Below are positions 48,120 through 57,559 of a stretch of 64,000 nt of DNA, one piece after another. Within the stretch, counting starts at the first letter, position 1. Every line of letters starts with the position of its first letter. The notes beneath the pieces were generated by a model. The model worked only from the letters and a program-made list of their open reading frames with translations. It was not told the DNA's origin and did not search any database. Both the position numbers and the translations under genes were made by a program. This DNA is from an uncultured Flavobacteriaceae bacterium (lineage in GTDB: Bacteria; Bacteroidota; Bacteroidia; Flavobacteriales; Flavobacteriaceae): positions 62,001 through 126,000 of the forward strand of contig CAJXVT010000001.1 of the NCBI GenBank assembly GCA_913062575.1, written 5' to 3'.

Positions 48120-49019
48120 TTAATTGTTGTTTGTTAATTTTAAGAATTGTTGTTCTAAGCTTGGTTTACGTTTTACCAAATGAGATAACGTAATTCCTTT
48201 GTTAAATAAGAATGTGTTCATCTCTGATGCAGACATTACTTCATTTAACGTGGCTATAATAATTTCGTCCTCTTTTTTAACAGAACTTATTGATGTGTGT
48301 TGCTCTAAAACCTCAATAAGGTTTGCTTCATCACTTTCAACTTTTAATTCAAATAATCCATTAGAAGCGGTCAATTCATCAACTCTTCCAGAGTATAATT
48401 TTATTCCTTTTCTAATAACAACAACATGGCTACACACTTTTTCAACCTCGTCTAATAGGTGAGAAGCTAATAAAATAGTAGTTCCTTTTTTTGCAATCTC
48501 TTTTATAATCTGTCTAATTTCATGAATTCCTTGAGGGTCCAAACCGTTGGTTGGTTCATCAAGTATTAAAATCTCAGGATCGTTTAATAAAGCAGAAGCA
48601 ATTGCTAAACGTTGTTTCATCCCTAATGAATAGGTTCTAAACTTACTGTCTCTACGTTCAAAAAGGTTTACGGTTTTTAATTTTTCATCAATTTTATCAA
48701 AAGAAACACCTTTAATTTTGCAAATCAATTTTAAATTTTGAGTTGCAGTCATATAAGGATAAAAGTTTGGGCGCTCAATAATGGCTCCAACCTTTTTAAG
48801 TGCTTCATGAGTTGTTAATCCGCCATCGAACCAGCTAAATTCTCCCGAAGTTCTGTTTACAACATTTAAAATGATTCCTAAAGTGGTAGATTTTCCACTT
48901 CCATTTGGTCCTAAAATTCCATACACATTTCCCTTTTGAATGTCAAAAGAAAGATTGTTTACTGCATGTACTGGGCCAAATTTTTTGTCTAAATTCTTTA
49001 AAGATAAGATAGTTTCCAA
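48120..49019 (-). CDS. ABC transporter ATP-binding protein
   Basis: GPNGSGKSTTLGII, YSLGMKQRLAIASALLNDPEILILDEPTNGLDPQG. Confidence 0.92.
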   Translation of the reverse strand: METILSLKNLDKKFGPVHAVNNLSFDIQKGNVYGILGPNGSGKSTTLGIILNVVNRTSGEFSWFDGGLTTHEALKKVGAIIERPNFYPYMTATQNLKLICKIKGVSFDKIDEKLKTVNLFERRDSKFRTYSLGMKQRLAIASALLNDPEILILDEPTNGLDPQGIHEIRQIIKEIAKKGTTILLASHLLDEVEKVCSHVVVIRKGIKLYSGRVDELTASNGLFELKVESDEANLIEVLEQHTSISSVKKEDEIIIATLNEVMSASEMNTFLFNKGITLSHLVKRKPSLEQQFLKLTNNN

Positions 49020-49101
49020 TGAAATTGTTTTAGTCGATTATGGTTATTTGACGAACAAGGTACTGAAATGTTACAGAAAAAAGGGAATCAAAAAAAGGAA
49101 A

Positions 49102-49596
49102 TTAATAATTATCAAAATCAATATCATCTAATGACTCAAAATCATTGTCGCCAAATTCATTATCAAAAGAATCTTCGTTTTTCTCTGCAATAAACTCTTT
49201 TTCTGGAGCTTCATCTGGAATTTCACCAATTGACATTAGAATTGTTGGCTCAGATAATAGTTCGTTATTGCTATCAATAACCTCCACGTAAAAGGACCAC
49301 ATCTTAAAGAAGTCATACACGTAAATTAATTTATCATTGGTGTTTGGTAGTGTCTCTTTTAAAATACAAGTACTCATAGAAATTTCATCACCAAATTCTG
49401 ACATGTTAAATAATGGAATCTCTTCTCCTTGATTCCATTCATGATCTGATCTGTAGAAAGAAGCCATTTCTTGACCGTTAAAACCAAAAGCTTTGGCAAT
49501 AAACAAATGCAATTCCTCTAAGTTAATTGAGTTATTAACTGTTAAAGTTCTAATTACATCTTCTTTTGTGTCTAAAATGACGCGTACTTTATACAT
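49102..49596 (-). CDS. pRiA4b ORF-3-like / IS1096-TnpR-like domain protein
   Basis: YKVRVILDTKEDVIRTLTVNNSINLEELHLFIAKAFGFNGQEMASFYRSDHEWNQGEEIPL. Confidence 0.65.
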   Translation of the reverse strand: MYKVRVILDTKEDVIRTLTVNNSINLEELHLFIAKAFGFNGQEMASFYRSDHEWNQGEEIPLFNMSEFGDEISMSTCILKETLPNTNDKLIYVYDFFKMWSFYVEVIDSNNELLSEPTILMSIGEIPDEAPEKEFIAEKNEDSFDNEFGDNDFESLDDIDFDNY

Positions 49597-49667
49597 CCTG
49601 AATTCCTTCTAATTATGCTGCAAAAATACAATAAATAATATGTATTTTTACCATAAAATAATCTAGA

Positions 49668-50087
49668 ATGACAGAAAAATCAGCAATCCTAAAAAGTTTC
49701 AATGAGCGTTGCAAAAATACACTTATGGAAACTCTAGAAATAAAATATACTGATATTGGTGATGATTATTTAGTGGCAACCATGCCTGTGAATTCTAGAG
49801 TTCATCAACCCTATGGTTTATTACATGGTGGCGCAACTGCTGCATTAGCAGAAAGCGTGGGAAGTGCAGCATCGGCTTTTTTTGTTGATAACAGTAAGTT
49901 TATTGTAAAAGGGATTGAACTTTCAATTAACCATCTAAAAAGTGTTAAAGAAGGAGAAGTGACAGCTACAGCAAAAATATTGCACGAAGGAAGAACTACA
50001 CATTTGTGGGAAATTAAAGTTGTGAATGAGAAAGACGAGTTAGTTTCGGTTAGTAAACTTACTAATATCGTATTAGAGAAGATGTAA
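49668..50087 (+). CDS. PaaI-family hotdog thioesterase, possible DHNA-CoA thioesterase
   Basis: NSRVHQPYGLLHGGATAALAESVGSAASAFFVD. Operon-like with a chorismate-binding enzyme. Confidence 0.8.
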   Translation: MTEKSAILKSFNERCKNTLMETLEIKYTDIGDDYLVATMPVNSRVHQPYGLLHGGATAALAESVGSAASAFFVDNSKFIVKGIELSINHLKSVKEGEVTATAKILHEGRTTHLWEIKVVNEKDELVSVSKLTNIVLEKM

Positions 50088-50945
50088 ATGAAGTTATTCA
50101 AGAAAATTTTAAAAATAGTAGGTGCAATTTTTGTATTGCTATTGGTTACTGTTTATATACTATTTGTAAATTTCTCCTCACCTAAATCAGATATAGAAAT
50201 AGCAGAAGAATTTGAAAACAGCATCTACAAACCTATAATTTCTAAAGAAAAATATAAGAATTTCGAATTTAGAAAATTATCCATGCAATCAAAAATAGAT
50301 ACAACTAAATATACGCTTGTGTTTGTTCATGGTGCAATAGGTTCTTCTTTGGATTTTAAAAAATACATGTCAGATTCTTTATTGAATAGCAAGGCAAATA
50401 TGATTTCTTACGATAGAATAGGGTATAATTACGAAGACATACATTTAGCCCAGAAATCTATAGATTTTGAAGTAGCAATTTTAAAAGAGGTGTTGAAAAA
50501 AATAGACCCCAAAAAGACAATTTTGATTGGGTATTCTTATGGCGGCCCAATTACTTTAGCGTTAAAAGAACAATTTAAGAAGATTGTATTGTTAGCTCCT
50601 GCGGTTTATAGTGTAGTAGAACCAATGCCTTGGATGGTGAATTTCTATAAATGGAAAGCAACTAGATGGTTGGTTCCACATTCATGGAAATCAGCATCAG
50701 AAGAAAAAATCACACATCAAGCAGAATTGCAGAAATATGAAAACACTTGGAGTGATACTCCTTCACAGGTGATAAGTATTCATGGAGATTCAGATCAAAT
50801 TGTACCTTATGAAAACTCACTGTTTTTAGAACAACAATTTTCGGAGAAACAATTTAAATTAGTAACTATTCCAAAAGCTGGACATGGATTAGTTTGGAGT
50901 AATTTTGATTTTATAAAAGAAGAATTTTTAAAAGTATTAGATTGA
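50088..50945 (+). CDS. Alpha/beta hydrolase
   Basis: LVFVHGAIGSSLDFKKYM, ILIGYSYGGPITLAL (GxSxG), IHGDSDQIVPY, GHGLVW. Confidence 0.85.
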   Translation: MKLFKKILKIVGAIFVLLLVTVYILFVNFSSPKSDIEIAEEFENSIYKPIISKEKYKNFEFRKLSMQSKIDTTKYTLVFVHGAIGSSLDFKKYMSDSLLNSKANMISYDRIGYNYEDIHLAQKSIDFEVAILKEVLKKIDPKKTILIGYSYGGPITLALKEQFKKIVLLAPAVYSVVEPMPWMVNFYKWKATRWLVPHSWKSASEEKITHQAELQKYENTWSDTPSQVISIHGDSDQIVPYENSLFLEQQFSEKQFKLVTIPKAGHGLVWSNFDFIKEEFLKVLD

Positions 50946-52012
50946 AAAGAATAGAAGATAAAATTGTAGAATCTTATAAGAGTCAACTCCCTTTTGTAGT
51001 ATATAATAAACCAAATACAAAGGAGGTTTATGGTGTTTTTCAAAAGAATGACAAATTAAATACAATAACAAATGAATTTGATAAAAAGGGATTTGTTTTT
51101 GCTCCATTTAGTTCAAATGAAAAAATTGTTCTCTTTGAGTTTGAGAATTCAGATTTTGTTGACGGTACTTTTAAATTTGATTCTCAGCCTATTCAACCAA
51201 ATTCTAAAATTGAGACAACATCAAAAGAGCATCATATAACTTTGGTTAAAAATGGAGTTGAGGCTATCAATAAACATCAGTTTAAAAAGGTTGTATTGTC
51301 AAGAAAGCAGCGTGTAGAGGTTTCTAATTTTGATATAATTACTACTTATAAAAAACTATTGCAAACCTATTCGAATGCATTTGTATATGTTTGGTTTCAT
51401 CCAAAAGTAGGGTTGTGGTTTGGAGCAACGCCAGAAACATTGGTAAAGCTAGAAGATAATCATTTTACAACAATGGCTTTAGCAGGAACTCAGGTTTATA
51501 AAGAAAATGAACAACCAAATTGGAATCCCAAAGAAATTGTCGAGCAAGAATTTGTAACAGAATATATTGTTTCAAAACTTTCAGGTTTTTCTAAAAACTT
51601 AGAGATTTCTGAAACAAAAAGTGTAAGAGCGGGTTCTTTACTGCATTTAAGAACAGAAATTAAAGGTGAGTTAGATGTAAAGGCGAATAACAGCTTGTTT
51701 TCTTTGGTTGATTTATTGCATCCAACACCAGCGGTTTGTGGTTTGCCAAAAAATGTAGCAAAGCAATTTATTTTAGAGAACGAAAATTATAATAGAGCCT
51801 ATTATACTGGGTTTTTAGGTGAATTGAACATGAGCTCAAAAAACGATAAAGATTCCCATTTATTTGTCAATTTACGATGTATGGAAGTAGAAGGAAACGA
51901 GGCCTCTATATTTGTTGGTGGAGGAATCACAAAAGATAGTAACCCAGAAAAAGAGTGGGAAGAAACCGTTCAGAAAAGTCAAATAATGTTAAATGTATTA
52001 GATACTCAATAG
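50942..52012 (+). CDS. Isochorismate synthase (chorismate-binding family), TTG start
   Basis: KVVLSRKQRVEV, LWFGATPETLVKL, TMALAGTQ, LLHPTPAVCGLPKNVA, RAYYTGFLGE, FVNLRCMEV. TTG at 50942 overlaps the upstream TGA. Confidence 0.87.
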   Translation: MKRIEDKIVESYKSQLPFVVYNKPNTKEVYGVFQKNDKLNTITNEFDKKGFVFAPFSSNEKIVLFEFENSDFVDGTFKFDSQPIQPNSKIETTSKEHHITLVKNGVEAINKHQFKKVVLSRKQRVEVSNFDIITTYKKLLQTYSNAFVYVWFHPKVGLWFGATPETLVKLEDNHFTTMALAGTQVYKENEQPNWNPKEIVEQEFVTEYIVSKLSGFSKNLEISETKSVRAGSLLHLRTEIKGELDVKANNSLFSLVDLLHPTPAVCGLPKNVAKQFILENENYNRAYYTGFLGELNMSSKNDKDSHLFVNLRCMEVEGNEASIFVGGGITKDSNPEKEWEETVQKSQIMLNVLDTQ

Positions 52013-52075
52013 GTATAGGTTTTAGAGTTTTTATTTGTCCAAAAGGCAAAAAAACTAAATCTATTGAGTGTAAAT

Positions 52076-52111
52076 AAAAACGCCATCTAAATTAGTTAGA
52101 TGGCGTTTTTT
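52076..52111. terminator. Bidirectional terminator
   Basis: AAAAACGCCATCTAA-ATTAG-TTAGATGGCGTTTTT. Confidence 0.85.
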
Positions 52112-52131
52112 GTGTGAGAATTATTTGAATA

Positions 52132-52503
52132 TTAGATGTCTTCAAATGATACATCTGTAAAGCTTTCTGTAGAGGTTGTTTCTGTTGTGTCTTCAGATTC
52201 TACTTCTGTTTTTTTATAATCTTTTTGGTGTCTTTCGCTTATTACTTCTTGACCTTTTTCATTTACAATATAATCGGTTGCTGCTTTTAACATCTCATTA
52301 AATTCAGAGAAGTCTTCTTTATATAGGTAAATTTTATGCTTTTGGTAATGGAAAGATCCATCGTCATGTGTAAATTTTTTACTTTCTGTTATTGTTAGAT
52401 AGTAATCATCTGCCTTTGTAGATCTAACATCAAAAAAGTACGTTCTTCTTCCTGCTCTTAAAACTTGAGAAAAAATCTCTTCTTGTTCTACTCTCTCTGC
52501 CAT
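52132..52503 (-). CDS. DUF3276 / Pur-alpha-like nucleic-acid-binding protein
   Basis: IFSQVLRAGRRTYFFDVRSTKADDYYLTITESKKF...KHKIYLYKEDFSEFNEMLK. Confidence 0.82.
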   Translation of the reverse strand: MAERVEQEEIFSQVLRAGRRTYFFDVRSTKADDYYLTITESKKFTHDDGSFHYQKHKIYLYKEDFSEFNEMLKAATDYIVNEKGQEVISERHQKDYKKTEVESEDTTETTSTESFTDVSFEDI

Positions 52504-52584
52504 AATAATCTAGTAATAAAATTAATTGTTGTTTTATTTTGCTGAACAAATCTAAAAAAATATTTCACTATTTCTAATGAAACC

Positions 52585-54339
52585 TTAATTTTCTTTTTCT
52601 AAAAGTTGTTGTTCATATAATTCTTTGTAATATCCTTCTTCTGTTATTAGTTGATTATGAGTGCCTTGCTGTGTGATTGTCCCGTTGTCAAGTACAATTA
52701 TTTTATCAGCATTTTTAGCTGAAGAAACCCTATGACTTATAATAAATGTTGTTTTGTTTTTTGATACTTTTTCTAGGTTTGATAGTATTTTCTCTTCAGT
52801 TTCTGTGTCTACAGCTGATAAACAATCATCAAAGATTAATATTTTTGGATTTTTTATGATCGCTCTAGCTATAGAAACACGTTGCTTTTGTCCGCCAGAC
52901 AACGTTACGCCTCTTTCGCCAAGAATAGTATCATAACCTTCTTTAAACCCAATAATATTCTCGTGAATAACAGCGTTTTTTGCAGCTTCAATAATTTCTT
53001 CTTTAGAAGCATCATCTTTACCAAACTTAATGTTATTTATTATTGTATCAGAAAACAAAAATGGATCTTGAGGAACAAAACCAATTTGATTTCTTAAATC
53101 TGTTAGGTTTGTTTCTTTTATTGGTGTATTGTCTACAGAAATAGTTCCTTCTGTTGGATCATATAATCTAGAAAGTAGATTAATGATTGATGATTTACCT
53201 GAGCCTGTTTTTCCTAAAACGGCAATGGTTTCTCCAGTATTTACTTTAAAACTAATATTGTTTAATGCAGTAATATTAGTGTCGTCATAGGTAAGACTTA
53301 CATTTTTAAATTCGACAGAACCGGTAATTTCTGAATGCTCTTGATTGGTGTTTTTAATCTCTGGAACTTGCTTTAAAAACTCATTAATCCGTTGTTGAGA
53401 AGCTTCAGCTTGTTGCACCATAGAAGTAACCCAACCTACAATAGCAACCGGCCAAGTTAAAATGTTTACATATAAAATAAATTCAGCGATAACTCCAATC
53501 GGAATTTCACCAGCAATGTATTGTTTACCTCCAATGTAAATAACCAACAAGTTACTGGCTCCAATTAATAGCACCATTAAGGGAAAGAAAATAGCTTGTA
53601 CTTTATATAAATCAATGTTTTTTTTCTTACTGTCATCGGCTAAAACATCAAAGTTTTTAATGATCGATTTTTCAATTCCGTAAGATTTTACCACATTAAT
53701 TCCAGAGAAAAACTCTTGATTAAAGGTTGTTAATTTTGATAAATATTGCTGTACAACGGTGCTTTTTTCATTGATAACCTTACTTAGTATAAAAACAGAT
53801 ATAGATAAAACCGGAAAAGGAATTAATGTATATGCAGTAAGTGTTGGATCAATACTAAACATTTGATAAAAACCGACAATAAACAATACAATCATGTTCA
53901 TACTATACATTATTGCAGGTCCAAAATACATTCTTACTTTAGAAACATCCTCACTAATTCGATTCATTAAATCTCCTGTTCTGTTTTTTTTGTAGAAATT
54001 TATAGACAATTGTTGGTATTGTTGGTAGATTTCATTCTTTAAGTCAAATTCAATTAATCTAGAGGTAACTATAATAGTTTGTCTCATTAAAAAGGTGAAA
54101 AAACCAGCAATTAATGTCACACCAATTATCATTAATATATTTATTAATAATAAGTGTTTTATGTCTTCAGTATCAGAAATGGTTCCTTTTCTGTACTCAT
54201 CAACAATATTGAAAGAATCTCCAATTATTCTTGGAATCTTTAAAGAAAGTATCTTTGATAATACAGTAATAATTATTCCAATTAATAACCGGTATTTATA
54301 TTTTAAAAAGTATTTGTTTAAATATTTTAAAGCCTTCAT
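52585..54339 (-). CDS. ABC transporter, fused permease/ATPase (MsbA-like)
   Basis: N-terminal TM domain; AVLGKTGSGKSSIINLLSRLYDPTEG, LSGGQKQRVSIARAIIKNPKILIFDDCLSAVD. Confidence 0.93.
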   Translation of the reverse strand: MKALKYLNKYFLKYKYRLLIGIIITVLSKILSLKIPRIIGDSFNIVDEYRKGTISDTEDIKHLLLINILMIIGVTLIAGFFTFLMRQTIIVTSRLIEFDLKNEIYQQYQQLSINFYKKNRTGDLMNRISEDVSKVRMYFGPAIMYSMNMIVLFIVGFYQMFSIDPTLTAYTLIPFPVLSISVFILSKVINEKSTVVQQYLSKLTTFNQEFFSGINVVKSYGIEKSIIKNFDVLADDSKKKNIDLYKVQAIFFPLMVLLIGASNLLVIYIGGKQYIAGEIPIGVIAEFILYVNILTWPVAIVGWVTSMVQQAEASQQRINEFLKQVPEIKNTNQEHSEITGSVEFKNVSLTYDDTNITALNNISFKVNTGETIAVLGKTGSGKSSIINLLSRLYDPTEGTISVDNTPIKETNLTDLRNQIGFVPQDPFLFSDTIINNIKFGKDDASKEEIIEAAKNAVIHENIIGFKEGYDTILGERGVTLSGGQKQRVSIARAIIKNPKILIFDDCLSAVDTETEEKILSNLEKVSKNKTTFIISHRVSSAKNADKIIVLDNGTITQQGTHNQLITEEGYYKELYEQQLLEKEN

Positions 54340-54400
54340 TTATGAATTTTATCGCTAGGATATTAGAATTTAAGTTTAATTAGTGTTGAATTGTTCTTAA

Positions 54401-54452
54401 TAATATCATAATTAAACATTGTTTTTTTTGATATGATTTGCTAATATCATAT
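54401..54452. promoter_or_regulatory. Repeated/palindromic motif upstream of amino-acid dehydrogenase
   Basis: TAATATCATA at 54401-54410 and 54442-54451. ATATGAT(54431-54437)-N8-ATCATAT(54446-54452) inverted repeat. Confidence 0.4.
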
Positions 54453-54505
54453 TTTCGCGTCATAAATTTTGAGAAATATTTAATTTTAGGATAAATCAAT
54501 TACAT

Positions 54506-55606
54506 ATGACAGCAAACATATTAGATGCAAAAGAATTAAAAAAAGATCCTGTTTTTGGACAACTTTCTTTTGATGGTCACGAACAAATCGTTTTTTGCAA
54601 CGACGAAGATACAGGATTAAAAGCAATAATTGGTATTCATAATACGGTTTTAGGCCCAGCTTTAGGAGGAACTAGAATGTGGACATATCAAAGTGAATGG
54701 CATGCATTAAATGATGTTTTGCGTTTGTCTAGAGGAATGACTTATAAAGCAGCAATTACTGGATTAAACCTAGGTGGTGGAAAAGCAGTAATCATTGGTG
54801 ATGCAAAAACGCAAAAGAATGATGCTTTGATGCGCAGATTTGGTGAGTTTGTTCATTCGTTAAGTGGGAATTACATTACTGCAGAAGATGTAGGGATGGA
54901 AACACGTGATATGGATGTTGTAAGAGAAGTTACACCTCACGTTACAGGTATTTCTGAAAGTAAAGGTGGAGCAGGAAACCCATCTCCAATTACAGCTTAT
55001 GGTGTTTATATGGGAATGAAAGCTGCAGCAAAGTACCAATTTGGTACTGAAAACTTAGAAGGTAAAAAAATCTTAGTTCAGGGAGTTGGGCATGTTGGAG
55101 AAACATTAGTAAAACATATTACAGAAGAAGGAGCAAAAGTTATAATCAACGATATCAATGAAGCTCGTTTAGAAGAATTAAGTAAAAAGTATGGAGCAAA
55201 TGTTGTTTTAGGAAACGATATTTATGGATTAGATGTTGACATTTATGCACCTTGTGCAATGGGAGCAACTATTAATGACGCAACTATTAATCAATTAAAA
55301 GCGAAAGTTATTGCTGGTGCAGCCAACAATCAATTAGCTGATGAGATTAAGCATGGAAGATTGTTAAAAGAAAAAGGAATTGCATATGCACCTGATTTTT
55401 TAATTAATGCTGGTGGAATTATCAATGTATATGCTGAGTTAGAAGGATATGGTAAAGATGAAATCGTTCGAAAAACAGAAAATATCTACAATACTACTTT
55501 AGATATTTTCAATCATTCTAAAAAAGAAGACATCACAACACATAGAGCAGCATTTAATATTGCACAAAACAGAATTGATACTCGTAAAAAAGAACAAAAC
55601 AAGTAG
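54506..55606 (+). CDS. Glu/Leu/Phe/Val dehydrogenase (leucine dehydrogenase-like)
   Basis: GPALGGTRMW, GMTYKAAITGLNLGGGKAVI, ITAEDVGME, VQGVGHVGETLVK, DFLINAGGIINVYAE. Confidence 0.93.
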   Translation: MTANILDAKELKKDPVFGQLSFDGHEQIVFCNDEDTGLKAIIGIHNTVLGPALGGTRMWTYQSEWHALNDVLRLSRGMTYKAAITGLNLGGGKAVIIGDAKTQKNDALMRRFGEFVHSLSGNYITAEDVGMETRDMDVVREVTPHVTGISESKGGAGNPSPITAYGVYMGMKAAAKYQFGTENLEGKKILVQGVGHVGETLVKHITEEGAKVIINDINEARLEELSKKYGANVVLGNDIYGLDVDIYAPCAMGATINDATINQLKAKVIAGAANNQLADEIKHGRLLKEKGIAYAPDFLINAGGIINVYAELEGYGKDEIVRKTENIYNTTLDIFNHSKKEDITTHRAAFNIAQNRIDTRKKEQNK

Positions 55607-55635
55607 AAAATTTCAATAAAAATCATATTTTTGCA

Positions 55636-55666
55636 GGGCGTTAGAATTTTTCTAACGCCCTTTTTT
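55636..55666 (+). terminator. Terminator-like hairpin between dehydrogenase and nusB
   Basis: GGGCGTTAGA-ATTTT-TCTAACGCCC-TTTTTT. Confidence 0.85.
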
Positions 55667-55682
55667 AAACAAGTTCTTTAGA

Positions 55683-56621
55683 ATGATTAATAGAAGACAT
55701 ATTAGAGTCAAAGTAATGCAGTCAGTTTATGCAATGATAACGTCAAAAGCTGATGATTTAATTAGAGAAGAAAAATTCTTAAAACTTAGCATTCAAAAAC
55801 TGTTAGACTTGTATGTTTTACAGCTGCAATTAATAGTTGAAGTGCAGAAGTTGGCAACTCAAAAGCTAGCAATATCTAAAAAGAAACATTTGGCAACTAA
55901 AGAAGAATTAAGCCCAAATACAAAGTTTATAGAAAACCAAGCGATACTAAATTTAGTTAATAGTACATCATTTGTTACTTTTAAAAACGATAACAACATC
56001 AATAATTGGACTTTAGATGATGAATACGTTAAAATTATTTGGAAGAAACTTGAGAAAAGCGATCTGTATAAGGCGTATTTGAATTCTGGAGATTCTTCAT
56101 TTAAAGAAGATAAAAACTTTGTGCAAGATTTTTTCAAAGAAATTATTGCTCCTGATGATAAATTGGCTGACTATTACGAAGATCAAAATATTAGCTGGTT
56201 AGATGATATTCCGTTTGTAAATACTTGGATTGTTAGAACTTTAAGCAAATTGAAACAAAACAAAATTTTTGTTTTGGATAAATTATACAAAGATGAAGAC
56301 GATGAAAAATTTGTATTAGAGCTATTTAGAAAAGTAATCTTACATCATACATCATATGAAGAAGATATCAGTGATAAAACTCCAAATTGGGAAACTGATA
56401 GAATTGCAGATATTGATATGATATTAATAAAAATGGCAATTGCAGAATTTTTAAAATTCCCATCAATTCCAGTTAGAGTTACTATTAACGAGTATATAGA
56501 AATATCTAAAGATTACTCAACAAACAAAAGTGGTTATTTTATTAATGGTGTGTTAGATAAGTTATCTAAAGAATACGAGAAAAATAAAACACTTAATAAA
56601 ATTGGTAGAGGATTGTTATAA
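55683..56621 (+). CDS. nusB: Transcription antitermination factor NusB (long Bacteroidota form)
   Basis: N-terminal INRRHIRVKVMQSVYAM. C-terminal DMILIKMAIAEFLKFPSIPVRVTINEYIEISKDYSTNKSGYFINGVLDKL. Confidence 0.93.
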   Translation: MINRRHIRVKVMQSVYAMITSKADDLIREEKFLKLSIQKLLDLYVLQLQLIVEVQKLATQKLAISKKKHLATKEELSPNTKFIENQAILNLVNSTSFVTFKNDNNINNWTLDDEYVKIIWKKLEKSDLYKAYLNSGDSSFKEDKNFVQDFFKEIIAPDDKLADYYEDQNISWLDDIPFVNTWIVRTLSKLKQNKIFVLDKLYKDEDDEKFVLELFRKVILHHTSYEEDISDKTPNWETDRIADIDMILIKMAIAEFLKFPSIPVRVTINEYIEISKDYSTNKSGYFINGVLDKLSKEYEKNKTLNKIGRGLL

Positions 56622-56650
56622 TTACTATTTTTACTCAAAATATTTAAATC

Positions 56651-57112
56651 ATGAAAAAAATAATCATTTTTAGTCTAGTGGCTTCATTAGGGATATTTAC
56701 AGCTTGTAATGAAGGTAATGCTGCTGCAAAAGTAGATTTAACAAAATTAGAAGCAGCTAAACAAAGAGATATAGATATTAGTAAAGGAGCTCCAATAATT
56801 AAATTTGATAAATTAGTATATGATTTTGGAACTGTTACTGATGGAGATATCGTTGAAACTACGTTTATTTTAACTAACATTGGTAAGTCTGCTTTAGTAA
56901 TTACAGATGCAAAAACAACTTGTGGTTGTACAGTACCAACTTGGCCAAAAGACAAACCAGTATTACCTGGAGAATCAACTGAAATTAAAGTTAAATTTAA
57001 TACAGCTGGTAAAGGTGGAGGAAGACAATCTAAAGACGTGACTTTATTTACAAATACAGCCGTTGGTAGAGAAGTTTTAAAATTAAAAGGAATAGTAAAT
57101 AGAAAAAGTTAG
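56651..57112 (+). CDS. DUF1573 domain lipoprotein
   Basis: Lipobox IFTACNEG. FDKLVYDFGTVTDGDIVETTFILTNIGKSALVITDAKTTCGCTVPTWPKDKPVLPGES. Confidence 0.88.
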   Translation: MKKIIIFSLVASLGIFTACNEGNAAAKVDLTKLEAAKQRDIDISKGAPIIKFDKLVYDFGTVTDGDIVETTFILTNIGKSALVITDAKTTCGCTVPTWPKDKPVLPGESTEIKVKFNTAGKGGGRQSKDVTLFTNTAVGREVLKLKGIVNRKS

Positions 57113-57130
57113 TATTAAATAATTAAAAAT

Positions 57131-57439
57131 ATGATGTTTTTACAAGCAAGCACAAGTGGAATAAGTAGTATGTTGCCTTTTTTAGCAATGATTGTTGTAA
57201 TTTATTTTTTTATGATTAGACCACAAATGTCTAAACAAAAGAAAGAAAAAAAATTTCAAACAGATATTAAAAAAGGAATAAAAGTAATTACTAGTAGCGG
57301 AATTCACGGTAAAATTGTTGAGTTAAATGAAAGTGATAATACCGTTACAATTGAAACTGGTGCAGGTAAAATAAGATTCGAAAAATCTGCAATATCTATG
57401 GACTTAACAAATAGGTTAAACAATCCATCAACAAAATAA
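57131..57439 (+). CDS. yajC: Preprotein translocase subunit YajC
   Basis: MVVIYFFMIRPQMSKQKKEKKFQTDIKKGIKVITSSGIHGKI (single TM, FMIRPQ motif). Confidence 0.93.
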   Translation: MMFLQASTSGISSMLPFLAMIVVIYFFMIRPQMSKQKKEKKFQTDIKKGIKVITSSGIHGKIVELNESDNTVTIETGAGKIRFEKSAISMDLTNRLNNPSTK

Positions 57440-57461
57440 TAGATTATTAAATCTAAATTTT

Positions 57462-57488
57462 AAAAGAGAGCTTTAAGCTCTCTTTTTT
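57462..57488 (+). terminator. Terminator after yajC
   Basis: AAAAGAGAGCTTTAAGCTCTCTTTTTT. Confidence 0.75.
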
Positions 57489-57559
57489 ATTGAAAATAAA
57501 ATACTTCGTTGCGTTTTAAATTTGCTTTATGTAGCTTGCAAATAATATAAAACTAGTTA

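Noticed and set aside
49102-49596. IS1096 TnpR-like name suggesting a mobile element
   Set aside because: The family name is historical. There is no transposase, terminal inverted repeats or target-site duplication here.
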